17,001 nt of DNA from positions 1 through 17,001 of the forward strand of contig CAYXMY010000062.1 of NCBI GenBank assembly GCA_964466155.1. The letters run 5' to 3'. The translations under genes were made by a program, and so were the position numbers. Under the pieces are notes generated by a model. That model was not told where the DNA came from and did no database searches. It saw only the letters and a program-made list of their open reading frames with translations. Origin of the DNA: Caenibius sp964466155. GTDB lineage: Bacteria; Pseudomonadota; Alphaproteobacteria; Sphingomonadales; Sphingomonadaceae. How positions within the stretch are numbered: position 1 is the stretch's first letter; the number at the start of each line of letters is the position of its first letter. Shown piece after piece: positions 1 through 6,232 of this stretch.

Positions 1-892
1 CCGGCGTCATCAGCACCGAGGTCATCAGGCCGAGCGAGCCGAAGCCCTGCGCCACCGTGTCGGACTGCACGTCGCCGTCATAGTTCTTGCAAGCCCAGAC
101 GAACTTGCCGTTCCACTTGAGAGCCGAGGCGACCATGTCGTCGATCAGGCGGTGTTCGTACACGATGCCCTTGTCGGCGAACCGTTCCTTGAAGCCTTCG
201 TTGTCGAACACTTCCTGGAACAGGTCCTTGAAGCGGCCGTCATAAGCCTTGAGGATGGTGTTCTTGGTCGAGAGGTACACCGGCCAGCCGAGGTCGTAGC
301 CATAGTTGAAGCTGGCACGGGCGAAGTCGCGGATCGAATCGTCAAGGTTGTACATCGCCATGGCGACGCCGCTGGACGGGAACTTGAAGACTTCGAGATC
401 GATGTTTTCGCCGTTGTCGCCTTCGAACACCAGGCGCAGCTTGCCGGGGCCGGGGATCAGCGTGTCGGTGGCGCGGTACTGGTCGCCGAAAGCGTGACGG
501 CCGACGACGATGGGATCGGTCCAGCCGGGGACGAGCCGCGGCACATTCTGGATCACGATCGGTTCGCGGAAGACCACGCCGCCCAGGATGTTGCGGATCG
601 TGCCGTTGGGCGACTTCCACATCTTCTTGAGCTTGAATTCTTCGACGCGCGCTTCATCGGGGGTGATAGTAGCGCACTTCACGCCGACGCCATGCTGCTT
701 GATCGCATTGGCTGCGTCGATGGTGATCTGATCTTCGGTCTCGTCGCGCTTTTCGATCGAGAGATCGTAATATTTCAGATCGACGTCCAGATAAGGCAGG
801 ATCAGCTGTTCGCGGATCCACTGCCAGATAATCCGGGTCATTTCGTCGCCGTCGAGTTCGACGACGGGGTTAGCAACCTTGATCTTTGCCAT
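1..892 (-). CDS. icd: NADP-dependent isocitrate dehydrogenase, 5' part (C-terminus lies beyond the window)
   Basis: Oxidative decarboxylation of isocitrate to 2-oxoglutarate with NADP+, a cytoplasmic TCA-cycle step. The reverse strand from the ATG at 892-890 translates without a stop to the window edge, giving about 297 residues of a family that is usually a little over 400. It begins MAKIKVANPVVELDGDEMTR and carries the substrate-loop segment KMWKSPNGTIRNILGG (about residues 90-105), then PGWTDPIVVGRHAFGDQYRATD and KNYDGDVQSD. These are typical of the homodimeric, eukaryote-like NADP-IDH subfamily, not the E. coli type. An AGGAG lies about 12 bases upstream of the start, which is long spacing. 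The gene reads away from the tRNA-Val terminator, so it should have its own promoter in 893-1142, though I could not assign one with confidence. A long ORF on the opposite strand here is a shadow. Confidence 0.96.
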   Translation of the reverse strand, partial: MAKIKVANPVVELDGDEMTRIIWQWIREQLILPYLDVDLKYYDLSIEKRDETEDQITIDAANAIKQHGVGVKCATITPDEARVEEFKLKKMWKSPNGTIRNILGGVVFREPIVIQNVPRLVPGWTDPIVVGRHAFGDQYRATDTLIPGPGKLRLVFEGDNGENIDLEVFKFPSSGVAMAMYNLDDSIRDFARASFNYGYDLGWPVYLSTKNTILKAYDGRFKDLFQEVFDNEGFKERFADKGIVYEHRLIDDMVASALKWNGKFVWACKNYDGDVQSDTVAQGFGSLGLMTSVLMTP

Positions 893-1142
893 ATTCGCTC
901 TGTCGCTCCTGGGGGGAAGTGTGGGCGCCTCTTAGCAGCTAGGCGCGCAGGCGCAAGGCGCGTGGCGGTTGGCAGCGGGGGCCGATTTGCTACTGTATCG
1001 GCGAATCCACTGACGCAGGGGTTCCATCACGCTGACGATCGGCCAGCTCCGGCTTATCGAACAGCGGGTTACCGGCGAAGGGCCGAGCGTTTCACGAAAA
1101 ACTCATGCAAAGGGACACGGTCATTGCCGTGTTATAGGCATG
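893..1142. other. Intergenic region upstream of icd, no gene seen
   Basis: These 250 bases separate the tRNA-Val terminator from icd. I see no convincing ORF and no convincing sigma-70 promoter. A weak reverse-strand TTGCGC, 16 bases, TAAGAG pair close to icd is the best guess. One perfect 6-bp inverted repeat, ACACGG-TCATTG-CCGTGT at 1115-1132, has no following T-run on either strand. Confidence 0.5.
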
Positions 1143-1180
1143 AAAAAACCCGCCGTATCCGTTTGGAAAGGCGGGCTTTT
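1143..1180 (-). terminator. Intrinsic terminator of tRNA-Val (possibly also cpdR)
   Basis: On the reverse strand the sequence reads CCCGCC, a 15-base loop, GGCGGG, then six T. The stem arms are at 1170-1175 and 1149-1154 and the T-run is the complement of 1143-1148. It starts 10 bases after the encoded CCA of the tRNA. An A-run before the stem gives CTTTT on the other strand, so it could work in both directions, but nothing is seen to read into it from the other side. Confidence 0.85.
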
Positions 1181-1184
1181 CGAA

Positions 1185-1259
1185 TGGTGGGCGTAGCAAG
1201 GATTGAACTTGCGACCCCTACGATGTCAACATAGTGCTCTACCACTGAGCTATACGCCC
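1185..1259 (-). tRNA. tRNA-Val (anticodon GAC)
   Basis: A 75-nt cloverleaf on the reverse strand with CCA encoded in the DNA (complement of 1185-1187). The acceptor arms GGGCGTA (1259-1253) and TACGCCC (1195-1189) pair perfectly. The D stem is GCTC/GAGC, the anticodon stem CTATG/CGTAG contains one G-U pair, and the loop TTGACAT gives anticodon GAC. The T arm is GCAAG-TTCAATC-CTTGC. It decodes GUC and GUU valine codons. It has its own promoter and lies on the same strand as cpdR upstream and icd downstream. Confidence 0.97.
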
Positions 1260-1290
1260 GCACCATTCGGTCTGCAATCGGCAGGAGGGC

Positions 1291-1319
1291 CATGTAGCGG
1301 CAGGTCCGTTGCCTTGCAA
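1291..1319 (-). promoter_or_regulatory. Predicted sigma-70 promoter of tRNA-Val
   Basis: The reverse strand has TTGCAA (1319-1314), a 17-base spacer, then TACATG (1296-1291). Transcription would start near 1284, about 25 bases before the tRNA 5' end. The -35 and spacing match the promoter of the small RNA near 2995. The -10 is not a close TATAAT match, so this is a prediction. Confidence 0.55.
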
Positions 1320-1366
1320 GACGGATTTCGCCGAATTTTTACAAGCGGGAAATGGCCGGTCCGCGA

Positions 1367-1741
1367 TTACAGATTCACGCTGATCTGCGTCTCGAACATG
1401 CGTTCCACTTCCAGCACGAGATCGCGCAGATGGAAGGGTTTCGACAGAATCTTGGCTTGCGGCTGCTGCCGGTTGCGGCGCATCGCGACAGCGGCGAATC
1501 CGGTGATGAACATGATTTTGGTGCGCGGCGAAATTTCCGCGCAACGCTGGGCAAGCTCGATCCCGTCCATGCCCGGCATCACGATATCGGACAGCAGCAG
1601 ATCGTAGTCGCTGTCTTCGAGAAGCGGCACGGCATCGGTCCCGCTGCCGACGGCCGATACCTCATAACCCGCGTTGTGGAGCGCGCGCGCCAGATAGCCG
1701 CGCATCGCTTCGTCGTCTTCGGCAAGGAGGATACGGATCAT
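1367..1741 (-). CDS. cpdR: CpdR-type single-domain response regulator
   Basis: The 124 residues form one CheY-like receiver domain with no output domain. Key residues are the acidic pair D9-D10, phospho-acceptor D52 (LLLSDIVMPGMDG), T80 in IMFITGFAAVA, and K101 in SKPFH. The close match to Caulobacter CpdR over ILLAEDD, DIVMPGMDGIELA, KIMFITGFAAVA and LSKPFHLRDLV identifies it. In Caulobacter, unphosphorylated CpdR localises and primes the ClpXP protease for cell-cycle substrates, and the CckA-ChpT relay phosphorylates it to switch it off. The ATG at 1741-1739 is chosen because the domain starts there. The open frame extends to 1828 but that part has no homology. A GAAAGG lies about 6 bases upstream. 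It is divergent from the amidohydrolase gene, and tRNA-Val follows on the same strand. Confidence 0.94.
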   Translation of the reverse strand: MIRILLAEDDEAMRGYLARALHNAGYEVSAVGSGTDAVPLLEDSDYDLLLSDIVMPGMDGIELAQRCAEISPRTKIMFITGFAAVAMRRNRQQPQAKILSKPFHLRDLVLEVERMFETQISVNL

Positions 1742-1809
1742 GGGAGGCCTTTCGTGCAGTGGAGGCTTCCTAGAATGAATCGCCGGTAAATTCTTCTTGC
1801 GAATCAAGC

Positions 1810-2811
1810 ATGGCCAGCTTTGACACAAGTCGTTTCCGGGGGCAGCTTGCAGCCATGGAGCGCACGACGCGAAGGAAGAATGATTCGCAGCCCCGCCAGG
1901 GGGGCGAAATCCCGGAGAGCAGCGGCCAGGCGGCCTTTTCCCTCCACGCCGGGGAACCGTCGCCCATACCCGTGCTGTTGGCGGTGCCGCATGCGGGGCA
2001 AGTCTATCCTCCCTCTTTATTGGCCCAAATGCGCAGCCCGGCCAGCAGTGCGATGCGTCTGGAAGACAGGCATGTGGACCAGGTGGCGCGATTCGCGGCC
2101 GATGAAACCGGGGCCGCGCTGCTGGTCGCGCACGCGCCCCGGGCGATGATCGATCTTAACCGCTCCCCGGACGAGCTGGACCCGGAAATGATCCGATATG
2201 GACGCGGTTCTGCCGCTCCCCCGCGTTCGACGCCGCTGGGCTGGCGCACCCGCAGCGGGCTGGGGCTGGTGCCGCGCCGGTTGCCCGGATTCGGCGAATT
2301 GTGGCGCGGACCGTTCAGCGAAGCCGCAATTGCCGCCCGGATCGAGCGGATTCACCAGCCTTATCATGGGACGTTGCAGGCCGTTCTCGAACAGATGCGG
2401 GAGCGGTGGGGCATGGCCTTGCTGCTCGATATCCATTCGATGCCGCCGCTTCCCGCGCGTTTGTCCGGCGAACCGGCCCCGGTCTGCGTGCTGGGCGATC
2501 GTTTCGGGGCGAGCTGCGATGCGGCGCTTGCGCTGGCCGCGCAGGAATATCTGGCCGCGCAGGGCCTGAAGGTCGCCGCCAACCGGCCCTATGCCGGGGG
2601 GTATGTGCTCGACCGGCATGGCCTGCCGAAACAGGGCATCCATGCGATCCAGATCGAATTTTGCCGTTCGCTCTATCTCGATTTCCAGCTCGATCAGCCG
2701 GGGGCGGGCGTGGCCGTGATCGGGCGTATGCTGGCCGGGCTCGTCCGCTATCTGGCGGAAGAAGTCGCGGCGATGGGGCATGGGCGGCGTTGGAATCTCG
2801 CCGCGGAATAG
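1810..2811 (+). CDS. N-formylglutamate amidohydrolase-family protein
   Basis: The 333-residue protein is recognisable from about residue 50. Motifs are AVPHAG (58-63), EDRHVD (85-90), DLNRSP (115-120), LLDIHSMPP (205-213), NRPYAGGYV (258-266) and QIEFCRSLY (281-289). These belong to the HutG-like family of metal-dependent hydrolases, whose founding member splits N-formylglutamate into glutamate and formate late in histidine breakdown. No other hut gene is nearby, so the substrate is not established. The first 45 residues are low-complexity and no clear ribosome site precedes the ATG at 1810. An in-frame ATG at 1855 (residue 16) is an alternative. Only 68 bases separate it from the divergent cpdR; I recall this pairing from other alphaproteobacteria but cannot verify it here. 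Confidence 0.88.
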   Translation: MASFDTSRFRGQLAAMERTTRRKNDSQPRQGGEIPESSGQAAFSLHAGEPSPIPVLLAVPHAGQVYPPSLLAQMRSPASSAMRLEDRHVDQVARFAADETGAALLVAHAPRAMIDLNRSPDELDPEMIRYGRGSAAPPRSTPLGWRTRSGLGLVPRRLPGFGELWRGPFSEAAIAARIERIHQPYHGTLQAVLEQMRERWGMALLLDIHSMPPLPARLSGEPAPVCVLGDRFGASCDAALALAAQEYLAAQGLKVAANRPYAGGYVLDRHGLPKQGIHAIQIEFCRSLYLDFQLDQPGAGVAVIGRMLAGLVRYLAEEVAAMGHGRRWNLAAE

Positions 2812-2866
2812 GAGCGGCGGGCGCGGGTGTTTCGCGCAGGAGCCGCGCAAGTCTTTTCCCCATATG

Positions 2867-2896
2867 AAAAAACCACCCCGTGCGAACACGGGGTGG
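2867..2896 (-). terminator. Intrinsic terminator with UUCG tetraloop
   Basis: A perfect 10-bp stem on the reverse strand, CCACCCCGTG-TTCG-CACGGGGTGG, is followed directly by six T. It is the strongest terminator in the window. It ends the small RNA and any transcript reading through from sapC. On the forward strand the stem is not followed by T residues, so it points one way only. Confidence 0.92.
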
Positions 2897-2967
2897 CCAA
2901 GGTTCAGGGAGGAGGTGCATTCGCATGCACCTGTCCAACAGGCCATGAGGGAAAACCTGCCGAACCT
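2867..2967 (-). ncRNA. Predicted trans-acting small RNA with anti-Shine-Dalgarno motif
   Basis: About 101 nt on the reverse strand, bounded by a sigma-70-like promoter (TTGCAA, 17 bases, TAATTT) and an intrinsic terminator. The 5' CGAGGTTC (2969-2962, partly upstream of the estimated start) pairs over 8 bp, with one G-U, with GAACCTTG (2905-2898), closing the molecule. Inside is a perfect 8-bp hairpin AGGTGCAT-GCGA-ATGCACCT with a GNRA tetraloop, and its 3' side runs into CCTCCTCCCT. That segment resembles the anti-Shine-Dalgarno end of 16S rRNA and the CCUCCUCCC loops of some alphaproteobacterial small RNAs. The SRP RNA signature is absent and it is too short for 6S or RNase P RNA. An ORF reads through it but runs into the terminator and the opposing gene, so I do not call it coding. 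The RNA could also be released from the 3' end of sapC transcripts. Confidence 0.7.
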
Positions 2968-2971
2968 CGTT

Positions 2972-3000
2972 AAATTACGTATTCCGAGTCAATCTTGCAA
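2972..3000 (-). promoter_or_regulatory. Predicted sigma-70 promoter of the small RNA
   Basis: The reverse strand has TTGCAA (3000-2995), a 17-base spacer, and TAATTT (2977-2972), putting the start near 2967-2964. A TTGACT inside the spacer is only 9 bases from the -10 and is unlikely to act as the -35. The promoter lies in the 242-base gap between the amidohydrolase gene and sapC. Confidence 0.6.
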
Positions 3001-3053
3001 GCCTTTCGGGGGACTTGCGACAAATTGCTACAGAATAGCGCCGGACCGTTCGA

Positions 3054-3821
3054 TCAGGCCGGGAGCTGCGGACCCTTGCCCTGCGCCGCCTGACGGCTGA
3101 ACACCGCGCGGATCAGATCGAGCGAAAACAGGTGGGCATAGACCAGCGCGAGGAAGCCGTTGCGGTTCCAGGTGCGCAGCTTGTCGCCCCGCACTTCGCG
3201 CAGCTTTTCCTCGTTGATCATCTGGAAACCGCGATAAACGAACGGCCTATCTTCAGCGCCTTCCTGACGGATCGCGACTTCGCCTTCCATCAGCAGATCG
3301 TTTTCCTGCAGTTCCTGGACGAAAGCGCTCGTGCGGGCGCCAGCTTCTTCGAAGCGCTGGCAGAAGTTCAGCATTTCCTGCGTGATTTCGCTCGGCTTGC
3401 CGTCGTCGAACAGGGCATTGCCGTCCTTGAATTCACCGACCAGGCCGCTCGACGGATCGAAGCACAGCGAAAGTTCTTCGGTTTCCTGGCTCAGCTTGGC
3501 GAGCAGGAAGGGGTAACGGCGGGCATAAGCGGGAAGGTAGAGACCTTCTTCCACGGTGCCATCGTCGGAAACAAATGCGTTCACGCCTTCGTTGAGGCCC
3601 ATCAGCGCCAGCGGAACCGGGCTGTCGCCGCTGCTGAACACGATCGGGAAGTGACGCTGGGTCATCGGGAATTCTTCGACCGTTAGCGGAACGGCGTGCT
3701 GCCCGGCCAGCCAGATCGCCTTGTCGGCGGCGCGGGCGTGCCAGGTGCCGTGATCGCGGCTGTTGAGCGGCATAAGGTCATTGTAGAACAGGGGCAGGGT
3801 AGCTTGCGGCGCGCTGGCCAT
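3054..3821 (-). CDS. SapC family protein
   Basis: The 255-residue protein begins MASAPQATLPLFYNDLMPLN and matches the SapC-like family (Pfam SapC) in overall length and in segments such as HFPIVFSSGDSPVPLALMGL, YLPAYARRYPFLLA and LCFDPSSGLV. The family is named after a Campylobacter surface-layer locus. In sphingomonads and xanthomonads, members often lie near TonB-dependent receptors and tryptophan-halogenase-like proteins, but neither is present here. No signal peptide or membrane segment is visible, and the biochemical role is unknown. The ATG at 3821-3819 has a good GGAGAG 6 bases upstream; a longer open frame to 3920 is basic and unlike the family. It lies 64 bases downstream of the flavoprotein gene on the same strand. 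The nearest terminator is past the small RNA. Confidence 0.88.
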   Translation of the reverse strand: MASAPQATLPLFYNDLMPLNSRDHGTWHARAADKAIWLAGQHAVPLTVEEFPMTQRHFPIVFSSGDSPVPLALMGLNEGVNAFVSDDGTVEEGLYLPAYARRYPFLLAKLSQETEELSLCFDPSSGLVGEFKDGNALFDDGKPSEITQEMLNFCQRFEEAGARTSAFVQELQENDLLMEGEVAIRQEGAEDRPFVYRGFQMINEEKLREVRGDKLRTWNRNGFLALVYAHLFSLDLIRAVFSRQAAQGKGPQLPA

Positions 3822-3885
3822 GGGACACTCTCCGGAATTGGCAGTAATATGGCAGGGCACATGCCCCAGACGTGAACGGCGGGCT

Positions 3886-5355
3886 TTAAGGTGTAGCCGG
3901 TTCAGGCGCAAGCGGGACAAGCTTGCCCGGATTGAGGATATTGGACGGGTCCAGAGCTTTCTTCACCGCGCGCATCATGTGCAGGCGCACCGGGTCCGTC
4001 AGCCGCGCCAGTTCGGCAAGCTTGGCCTGGCCGATTCCGTGCTCCGCGCTGATTGATCCGTCCCATGCGCTGACGCAATCGTAAATGAAGGCGCTGATCG
4101 CCTTCCCGGCGGACTTTTGCCATTCGCCCTGCACGGCGCCCGCCGGGGCGAGAATGTGCAAGTGGACGTTGCCATCGCCCAGATGGCCGTACGCGATGGC
4201 CCTGGTTCCCGGAAAGCGGGCTTCCACTTCGGGCATGACATAATCGATGAAGGCGGGCATCCGTTCCACCGCCACCGATACATCATGCTGGACCGCCGGG
4301 CCGCGCGCCCGTTCCGCCGCCGAAATGGATTCGCGCAGCAGCCAGAACGCTTCCGCCTGCGCTTCGTTCGCGGCGATAGTGGCGTTTTCGATCAGACCGG
4401 CGGAATAAGCGCTTTCGAGCAGGGCCTGCGCCTGTTCGGGCAAGCGGTCGGCTTGTCCGGCCTCGGCGACCAGTTCGATCAGCACATGCCAGGTATGCTC
4501 GCTTTCCAGCGGGGCACGGCTGCCGGGGAGATGGCGCAGCACGGCGGCAAGGCTATAGGCGGGAACGATCTCGAACCCTTCCATCGCATTGCCTGCCTGG
4601 GCCTCGCAATGGAGCAGCAGCGCGCGCGCCTGCTGGAGCGATGCGACACCTGCCCACAGTACGCAGCGGCCGCCGGGAGCGGGCGAAAGGCGCAAGGTCG
4701 CCGCAGTGACGATGCCCAGCGTCCCCTCCGATCCGATCAGCAATTGCTTGAGATCGAAGCCCCGATTGTCTTTCTTCAGCGGGGTGAGCGCATCGAAGCG
4801 GCTGCCGTCGGCCAGCACGGCTTCGAGGCCGAGCACTTGCGCGCGCATCGTCCCGTGGCGCAGCACTTGGGTCCCCCCCGCGTTGGTGGAGATAAGCCCG
4901 CCGACCGTGGCGGACCCTTTGCCGCCGAGGGTGAGGGGAAAGCGCAAGCCTTCCGCCGCCACGGCATCGTGAAGGTTTTGCAGGATCACCCCTGCCTCGC
5001 AGGTGATTTGCAGCGATTCGCGGTCGATTGCGCGGATTGCATCCATCCGCCGCAGCGAAAGAACGATCTGGGTTCCGCTCGCATCCGGGGTGGCGCCGCC
5101 GCACATGCCGCTGTTCCCGCCCTGGGGGACCAGGGCAATGCCATGCCGGGCGCATAGCCGGACGAGCGCGGAGACATCTTCCGCCGAAGCGGGGGAGGCG
5201 AGCGCGAGCGCCGCGCCGGTATAGTTGCCGCGCCAATCCGTGAGCCACGGCTGAATCAGTTCGGGATCGCGCGTCAATCCGCGGGGGCCGAGCAGCCGCT
5301 CCGCTTCTTCGAGAAAGGCGATCTGTTCGGGCGTATCGTTGGCGCGATCCTGCAT
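3886..5355 (-). CDS. FAD-binding oxidoreductase, GlcD / D-2-hydroxyglutarate dehydrogenase type
   Basis: A 489-residue flavoprotein of the vanillyl-alcohol-oxidase fold, oxidising a D-2-hydroxy acid and passing electrons to an acceptor other than oxygen. The N-terminal FAD-binding half shows VPQGGNSGMCGGATP (76-90), LGGKGSATVGGLISTNAGG (143-161) and IGSEGTLGIVTAA (207-219). The C-terminal FAD-oxidase domain has the metal/substrate motif HLGDGNVHLHI (391-401) and AEHGIGQAK (437-445), and ends DPSNILNPGKL. Length and motifs fit D-2-hydroxyglutarate or D-lactate dehydrogenases; I cannot tell the substrate. No iron-sulfur subunit or glcE/glcF partner is adjacent, so it probably acts alone. The ATG at 5355-5353 has GGCGGG upstream. 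sapC follows in the same direction and may be cotranscribed. Confidence 0.93.
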   Translation of the reverse strand: MQDRANDTPEQIAFLEEAERLLGPRGLTRDPELIQPWLTDWRGNYTGAALALASPASAEDVSALVRLCARHGIALVPQGGNSGMCGGATPDASGTQIVLSLRRMDAIRAIDRESLQITCEAGVILQNLHDAVAAEGLRFPLTLGGKGSATVGGLISTNAGGTQVLRHGTMRAQVLGLEAVLADGSRFDALTPLKKDNRGFDLKQLLIGSEGTLGIVTAATLRLSPAPGGRCVLWAGVASLQQARALLLHCEAQAGNAMEGFEIVPAYSLAAVLRHLPGSRAPLESEHTWHVLIELVAEAGQADRLPEQAQALLESAYSAGLIENATIAANEAQAEAFWLLRESISAAERARGPAVQHDVSVAVERMPAFIDYVMPEVEARFPGTRAIAYGHLGDGNVHLHILAPAGAVQGEWQKSAGKAISAFIYDCVSAWDGSISAEHGIGQAKLAELARLTDPVRLHMMRAVKKALDPSNILNPGKLVPLAPEPATP

Positions 5356-5506
5356 GATGCCCGCCTATGGACCGGGCAGGAGCCGATTGCCACCATTTGC
5401 AAGCGTGGCATTGCAGGTTAAGCGCTCATTCAAACGGCGCACTTAAAGTATCGGGGGACATGCGGATGCTATGTGGATCGTTTCGGGGGACTGACTCGCC
5501 TTAATC

Positions 5507-6079
5507 ATGAATAGCCTGGCTGCCTTGCTTTTTCCTGCCATCCTGCTTGCCGCACCGTATCGGGCAGCCCCTGAACGGGAAGCGGAAGCCGTGGCGCTGG
5601 CCCCCGCGCCGGACAGGCCGGAGCCTGCCGTCAGCGCGCCGCCGGTGGCGGATGTGTGGGAGGAAATGGCTGACGCTTTCCGCCCCACGGTACAGCAGCA
5701 GGTCCGTATCGAACGGCGGGTCATCATTCGCATCAGCCCGCAGCGCACGACCGTGGCGACGGATATGATGAGCGCCTTGCCGCAAGGGGAGCTTCCGGAA
5801 CGGCTCAAGGAACGCAAGTTCGGCAAATGCCTGCCTGCCCGGTCCATCGTCGGTGTGCAGGGGCAGAGCGACAACCGGTTGCTGCTGTTCCTGCGCGACC
5901 GGCGGATATTGATGGCGAGCCTTGAAAAATCCTGCCACGCGCGGGATTTCTACTCCGGTTCCTATGTCCAGTTGAACGAGGATGGACTGGTCTGTGCCGG
6001 GCGGGACAAGTTGCACTCCCGTTCCGGGGCGAGTTGCGATCTGCAGAAATTCCGCGAGCTGGTGGTGGATCGGCGCTGA
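5507..6079 (+). CDS. Exported protein of unknown function with four cysteines
   Basis: I do not recognise this 190-residue protein. It starts with a hydrophobic segment (LAALLFPAILLAA, residues 4-16) that looks like a signal peptide but lacks the usual lysine or arginine before it. Residues 20-50 are rich in Ala, Pro and Glu, suggesting a flexible linker. The rest looks folded, with QVRIERRVIIRISP (65-78) and cysteines at 108, 143, 163 and 177, which could form two disulfides in the periplasm. The ATG at 5507 is the first start after an in-frame stop at 5492; no good ribosome site precedes it. It is divergent from the flavoprotein gene across 151 bases and lies upstream of rhlE on the same strand. 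GC bias and the lack of alternatives support it as real. Confidence 0.75.
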   Translation: MNSLAALLFPAILLAAPYRAAPEREAEAVALAPAPDRPEPAVSAPPVADVWEEMADAFRPTVQQQVRIERRVIIRISPQRTTVATDMMSALPQGELPERLKERKFGKCLPARSIVGVQGQSDNRLLLFLRDRRILMASLEKSCHARDFYSGSYVQLNEDGLVCAGRDKLHSRSGASCDLQKFRELVVDRR

Positions 6080-6150
6080 CATCTTGCGCTTGATTGCCGT
6101 GCTCTTTCCTTGACTTTGCCTCCCATATCGGCAAAGGGCGCGGGGATTCT

Positions 6151-6202
6151 ACGAGGGGCAATGCTATTCCTCGTGACGCGATCGGACGGCCGGTATCGGC
6201 CG
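6151..6202 (+). promoter_or_regulatory. Two hairpins in the rhlE leader
   Basis: The leader contains ACGAGG / CCTCGT (6151-6156 with 6169-6174, 12-base loop) and CGGCCG-GTAT-CGGCCG (6187-6202, perfect 6-bp stem). The first covers the ribosome site and start of the candidate leader ORF. The second ends 26 bases before the rhlE start. Neither has a T-run, so they are not terminators. Confidence 0.4.
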
Positions 6203-6232
6203 CCCCCATCCGGACAACCAGGACGCCTATGA
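6161..6232 (+). CDS. Candidate 23-codon leader peptide overlapping the rhlE start
   Basis: The ATG at 6161 follows GAGGGG, a plausible ribosome site at short spacing. The frame runs 23 codons, with peptide start MLFLVTRSDGR and a Pro-Pro-Pro at residues 14-16. It stops at TGA 6230-6232, which overlaps the rhlE ATG (6229-6231) as ATGA. Such an overlap often couples translation of two genes, and three prolines in a row can slow ribosomes unless EF-P acts. It is short, could be chance, and has no database support I can check. Confidence 0.35.
   Translation: MLFLVTRSDGRYRPPPSGQPGRL

Noticed and set aside
1115..1132. ACACGG-TCATTG-CCGTGT inverted repeat as a second terminator or operator
   Set aside because: There is no T-run on either strand and no promoter beside it. 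A 6-bp stem is expected by chance at this GC content.
152..1234. 360-codon forward ORF across icd and the tRNA
   Set aside because: It is antisense to a clear isocitrate dehydrogenase and runs into the tRNA gene; the protein has no recognisable family.
1880..2149. ATG at 1880 with an ideal AAGGAAG ribosome site
   Set aside because: It opens a frame that is +1 to the amidohydrolase and stops at 2149 with a Trp/Arg/Pro-rich product of no family. The site is probably coincidental, though it is odd that it is better than that of the real gene.
2017..2946. 309-codon reverse ORF starting inside the small RNA
   Set aside because: It lies opposite the amidohydrolase gene and would have to read through a strong terminator; no homology is recognised. 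The short start MACWTGACEC is therefore not called a leader peptide.
2867..2967. SRP RNA (4.5S), 6S RNA or RNase P RNA as the identity of the small RNA
   Set aside because: The SRP GGAAG-type core motif is absent, and the length is far too short for 6S or RNase P RNA.
4117..5157. 346-codon forward ORF
   Set aside because: It is antisense to the GlcD-type flavoprotein, whose motifs are complete. The composition is typical of a GC-rich shadow frame.
5418..5432. CtrA-like site TTAA-N7-TTCA upstream of the 5507 gene
   Set aside because: One mismatch to TTAA-N7-TTAA in the second half-site, and no cell-cycle gene follows. Too weak without binding data.
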